From positions 62,839-126,838 of the forward strand of contig NZ_JAFLVR010000008.1 of the NCBI RefSeq assembly GCF_017315985.1: a DNA stretch of 64,000 bases, in the 5' to 3' direction. Position numbers and translations under genes: made by a program. Positions 62,474 to 64,000 of this stretch are shown piece by piece. The notes below the pieces were generated by a model that ran no database searches, was not told the DNA's origin, and worked only from the letters and a program-made list of their open reading frames with translations. The stretch comes from Candidatus Enterococcus murrayae (lineage in GTDB: Bacteria; Bacillota; Bacilli; Lactobacillales; Enterococcaceae). Every line of letters starts with the position of its first letter. The first letter of the stretch is position 1.

Positions 62474-63225
62474 ACGTATTTTCAGATACGATGGTATTGA
62501 CTGGGCGAATGATGAAGCATATGACTCGCAGTGTGGATACGATCATGACCGTAGTACTAATGCCGATCATGCTGATGCTGGCATTTATCTATATTTTTGG
62601 CGGGGCGATGACCATTCCGCAAGAGACCTATAAAGGCTTTATCGTGCCGGCAATTTTGTTGTTTACGGTTGCCAGCGGTGTTGGATATACGGCTTTTCGG
62701 TTAAACACGGATGTTCAAAATGGGATTTTTGAACGATTCCATTCGATGCCGATTGCCAAATCAGCCATATTGAACAGTCATGTGGTAACTAGTGTAATGT
62801 TCAATTTTATTTCTGCGATGATTGTGTTGGTAAGCAGTATTTTGATCGGGTTTCGGCCAAAAGCGGATGTTCTGGGGTGGCTCGCGGCACTCCTTCTGCT
62901 GCTGGTTGCGACCTATGCACTTTCATGGATTGCGGTGCTGTTTGGCCTGATCGCTAAGAATAATGAGACGGCGATCGCTTTTTCCTATTTGCTGATTGGT
63001 TTGCTGTTCATCAGTTCCGGTTTTGTGCCGACAGAAACGCTGCCAAAGGTTTTAAGAGGCTTTGCTGACTACCAGCCGATGACACCGATCATCAATACTC
63101 TGCGTTCAATTTTAACGGAGGGTGTGATTCCATCAGACAGTTGGATTGCTTTTGTATGGAGCATTGGCGCGATCGTGATTTTCCAAGTATTATCTATATA
63201 TGTCTATCGAAAAAAATTACGTTAG
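62470..63225 (+). CDS. ABC-2-type exporter permease
   Basis: A 251-residue membrane protein with about six hydrophobic segments, of the DrrB/ABC-2 family (GFIVPAILLFTVASGVGYTA near 55, FISSGFVPTETLP near 178). Its ATG overlaps the ATPase stop (ATGA), with GAGGAGGAAG upstream. Pairs with the ATPase. Confidence 0.9.
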   Translation: MNVFSDTMVLTGRMMKHMTRSVDTIMTVVLMPIMLMLAFIYIFGGAMTIPQETYKGFIVPAILLFTVASGVGYTAFRLNTDVQNGIFERFHSMPIAKSAILNSHVVTSVMFNFISAMIVLVSSILIGFRPKADVLGWLAALLLLLVATYALSWIAVLFGLIAKNNETAIAFSYLLIGLLFISSGFVPTETLPKVLRGFADYQPMTPIINTLRSILTEGVIPSDSWIAFVWSIGAIVIFQVLSIYVYRKKLR

Positions 63226-63249
63226 CAGCAATTGGGAAGGGTGATAACG

Positions 63250-63579
63250 GTGAACGGGATTACGGAGATGCTGAAGGGTGTGCTGGAAGGGATGATTTTG
63301 GAGATCATTAATCAACATGAGACCTACGGCTATGAGATCACAAATAACTTACAGAAGTACGGATTTGAAGATATTGTGGAAGGAACGGTCTACACGGTTT
63401 TACTGCGGTTGGAGAAGAAACAGTTAGTGACCGTCACAAAGAAAAAATCAACGGTCGGTCCAATGCGTAAATTTTATTCATTGAACGAGGCTGGAGAAAA
63501 AGAGCTAGAATTATTTTGGCAGCGTTGGGCATTTATTTCTGGCCAAATGGACAAGCTAAAGGAGAGTAAAAAAGAATGA
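63250..63579 (+). CDS. PadR-family transcriptional regulator
   Basis: A 109-residue winged-HTH protein. LEGMILEIINQHETYGYEIT near 10-29 and GTVYTVLLRLEKKQLVT near 45 are PadR marks. GTG at 63250 follows AAGGGTGATAAC. PadR genes often sit with the exporters they repress, as here. Its gene overlaps the next by 4 bp. Confidence 0.9.
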   Translation: MNGITEMLKGVLEGMILEIINQHETYGYEITNNLQKYGFEDIVEGTVYTVLLRLEKKQLVTVTKKKSTVGPMRKFYSLNEAGEKELELFWQRWAFISGQMDKLKESKKE

Positions 63580-63941
63580 CAGATAAAAATCCTTACAACT
63601 ATTTCAAACAGATGTTTACAGATAAAGCAGAATACAATAAAAAAATGGCCGAACTAAAGGATTTGCCTCAGGAATATCAAGTGGTTTATAAAGAAATCCA
63701 AAAATTTTTATGGGAGTTCACAGCAGGTGATGGCATGGATATGCTGCAGCCGATGTATGAGCTGTTGGCTTTCTTCCAAGAAGGGGCAGGCAACAATATT
63801 CCAGTGCTGGAGCTAGTCGGCGAGGATGTCGGAGAATTCGCGGAAAATATGCTCCATGAGATCCAAGCGAAGACGCGAATTAATGAATTGAAGCGGAAAA
63901 TGAACGAACGTGTTGCAAAGGAAATCAATAAAGGAAAATAA
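63576..63941 (+). CDS. DUF1048 family protein
   Basis: A 121-residue protein of the DUF1048 family (helical). Seen: YNKKMAELKDLPQEYQVVYK near 19-38 and FTAGDGMDMLQPMYELLAFF near 48-67. DUF1048 genes commonly follow PadR genes in Firmicutes; function unknown. Start ATG overlaps the PadR stop. Terminator follows. Confidence 0.88.
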   Translation: MTDKNPYNYFKQMFTDKAEYNKKMAELKDLPQEYQVVYKEIQKFLWEFTAGDGMDMLQPMYELLAFFQEGAGNNIPVLELVGEDVGEFAENMLHEIQAKTRINELKRKMNERVAKEINKGK

Positions 63942-63943
63942 CT

Positions 63944-63987
63944 GGGAGCATTGCCAACGGATTCGCTGGCAGTGCTTTTATTTTTTT
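63944..63987 (+). terminator. Terminator of the exporter operon
   Basis: AGCATTGCCA (near 63948-63957) and TGGCAGTGCT (near 63968-63977) form a stem with one mismatch, then T-rich TTTTATTTTTTT. Confidence 0.82.
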
Positions 63988-64000
63988 ATAGCCAAGCATT

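Overview
The window looks like the chromosome of a low-to-moderate GC Gram-positive lactic acid bacterium, most likely Enterococcus. Reasons: AGGAGG-type ribosome binding sites, many mannose- and fructose-family PTS operons, cre-like sites, a gadC-gadB-gltX glutamate decarboxylase locus, GuaA and type I pantothenate kinase of Firmicutes type, and PRD/Mga-type regulators. L-sorbose genes together with a gad locus suggest the E. avium group; that is an inference. No rRNA, tRNA, complete insertion sequence, prophage or CRISPR array was seen.

Layout. 1-1308: a TerB_N-domain gene running off the window edge, next to the 3' end of guaA, a known integration site for Tn5801-type elements. 1309-6060: guaA and coaA (minus), then a GrpB-family protein, an SGNH esterase and a methyltransferase. 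6195-13878: a SorC-type regulator, a WYL regulator, a GyrI-like protein, and an L-sorbose operon (SDR, mannose-family EIIA-B-C-D, L-sorbose-1-phosphate reductase). 14001-26961: esterase, LacI regulator and a long nucleoside salvage region (pdp-deoC-cdd, BMP lipoprotein, nucleoside ABC transporter, deoB, punA, deoD). 27182-34428: a second mannose-family PTS operon with two aldolases, a 2-hydroxyacid dehydrogenase, a sugar-diacid-type regulator, an extra EIIB and an SIS isomerase; its substrate is unknown. 34535-41089: assorted hydrolases and oxidoreductases. 41090-48247: an orphan structured RNA candidate, an Mga-like regulator and gadC-gadB-gltX. 48263-53749: an AbrB/RelE-type toxin-antitoxin pair, AraC regulator, VOC protein, aquaglyceroporin, MDR reductase and DUF1054 protein. 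54032-60748: a PRD regulator with a split fructose-family PTS (A, B, C), two class II aldolases and a ROK kinase. 60782-63941: bioY under a BirA-like operator, then a drug-type ABC exporter with PadR and DUF1048 genes.

How the parts work together. The three PTS loci each follow the same plan: a dedicated regulator, phosphorylating uptake, then phosphosugar reductases, isomerases or aldolases that feed glycolysis. The nucleoside region is a complete import-to-pentose-phosphate route: ABC uptake, phosphorolysis by Pdp/PunA/DeoD, DeoB, then DeoC. The gad locus gives acid resistance through glutamate/GABA exchange.

The most unusual signals are non-coding. A dispersed repeat of about 150 bp is tandemly arrayed four times inside the fructose-type PTS operon and sits just upstream of several other genes, often ending in their ribosome binding site. 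Also notable are a roughly 175-nt orphan RNA with its own promoter and terminator, a perfect 20-bp inverted repeat before the unknown sugar-acid operon, and matching operators before the SorC regulator and the distant sorbose operon.
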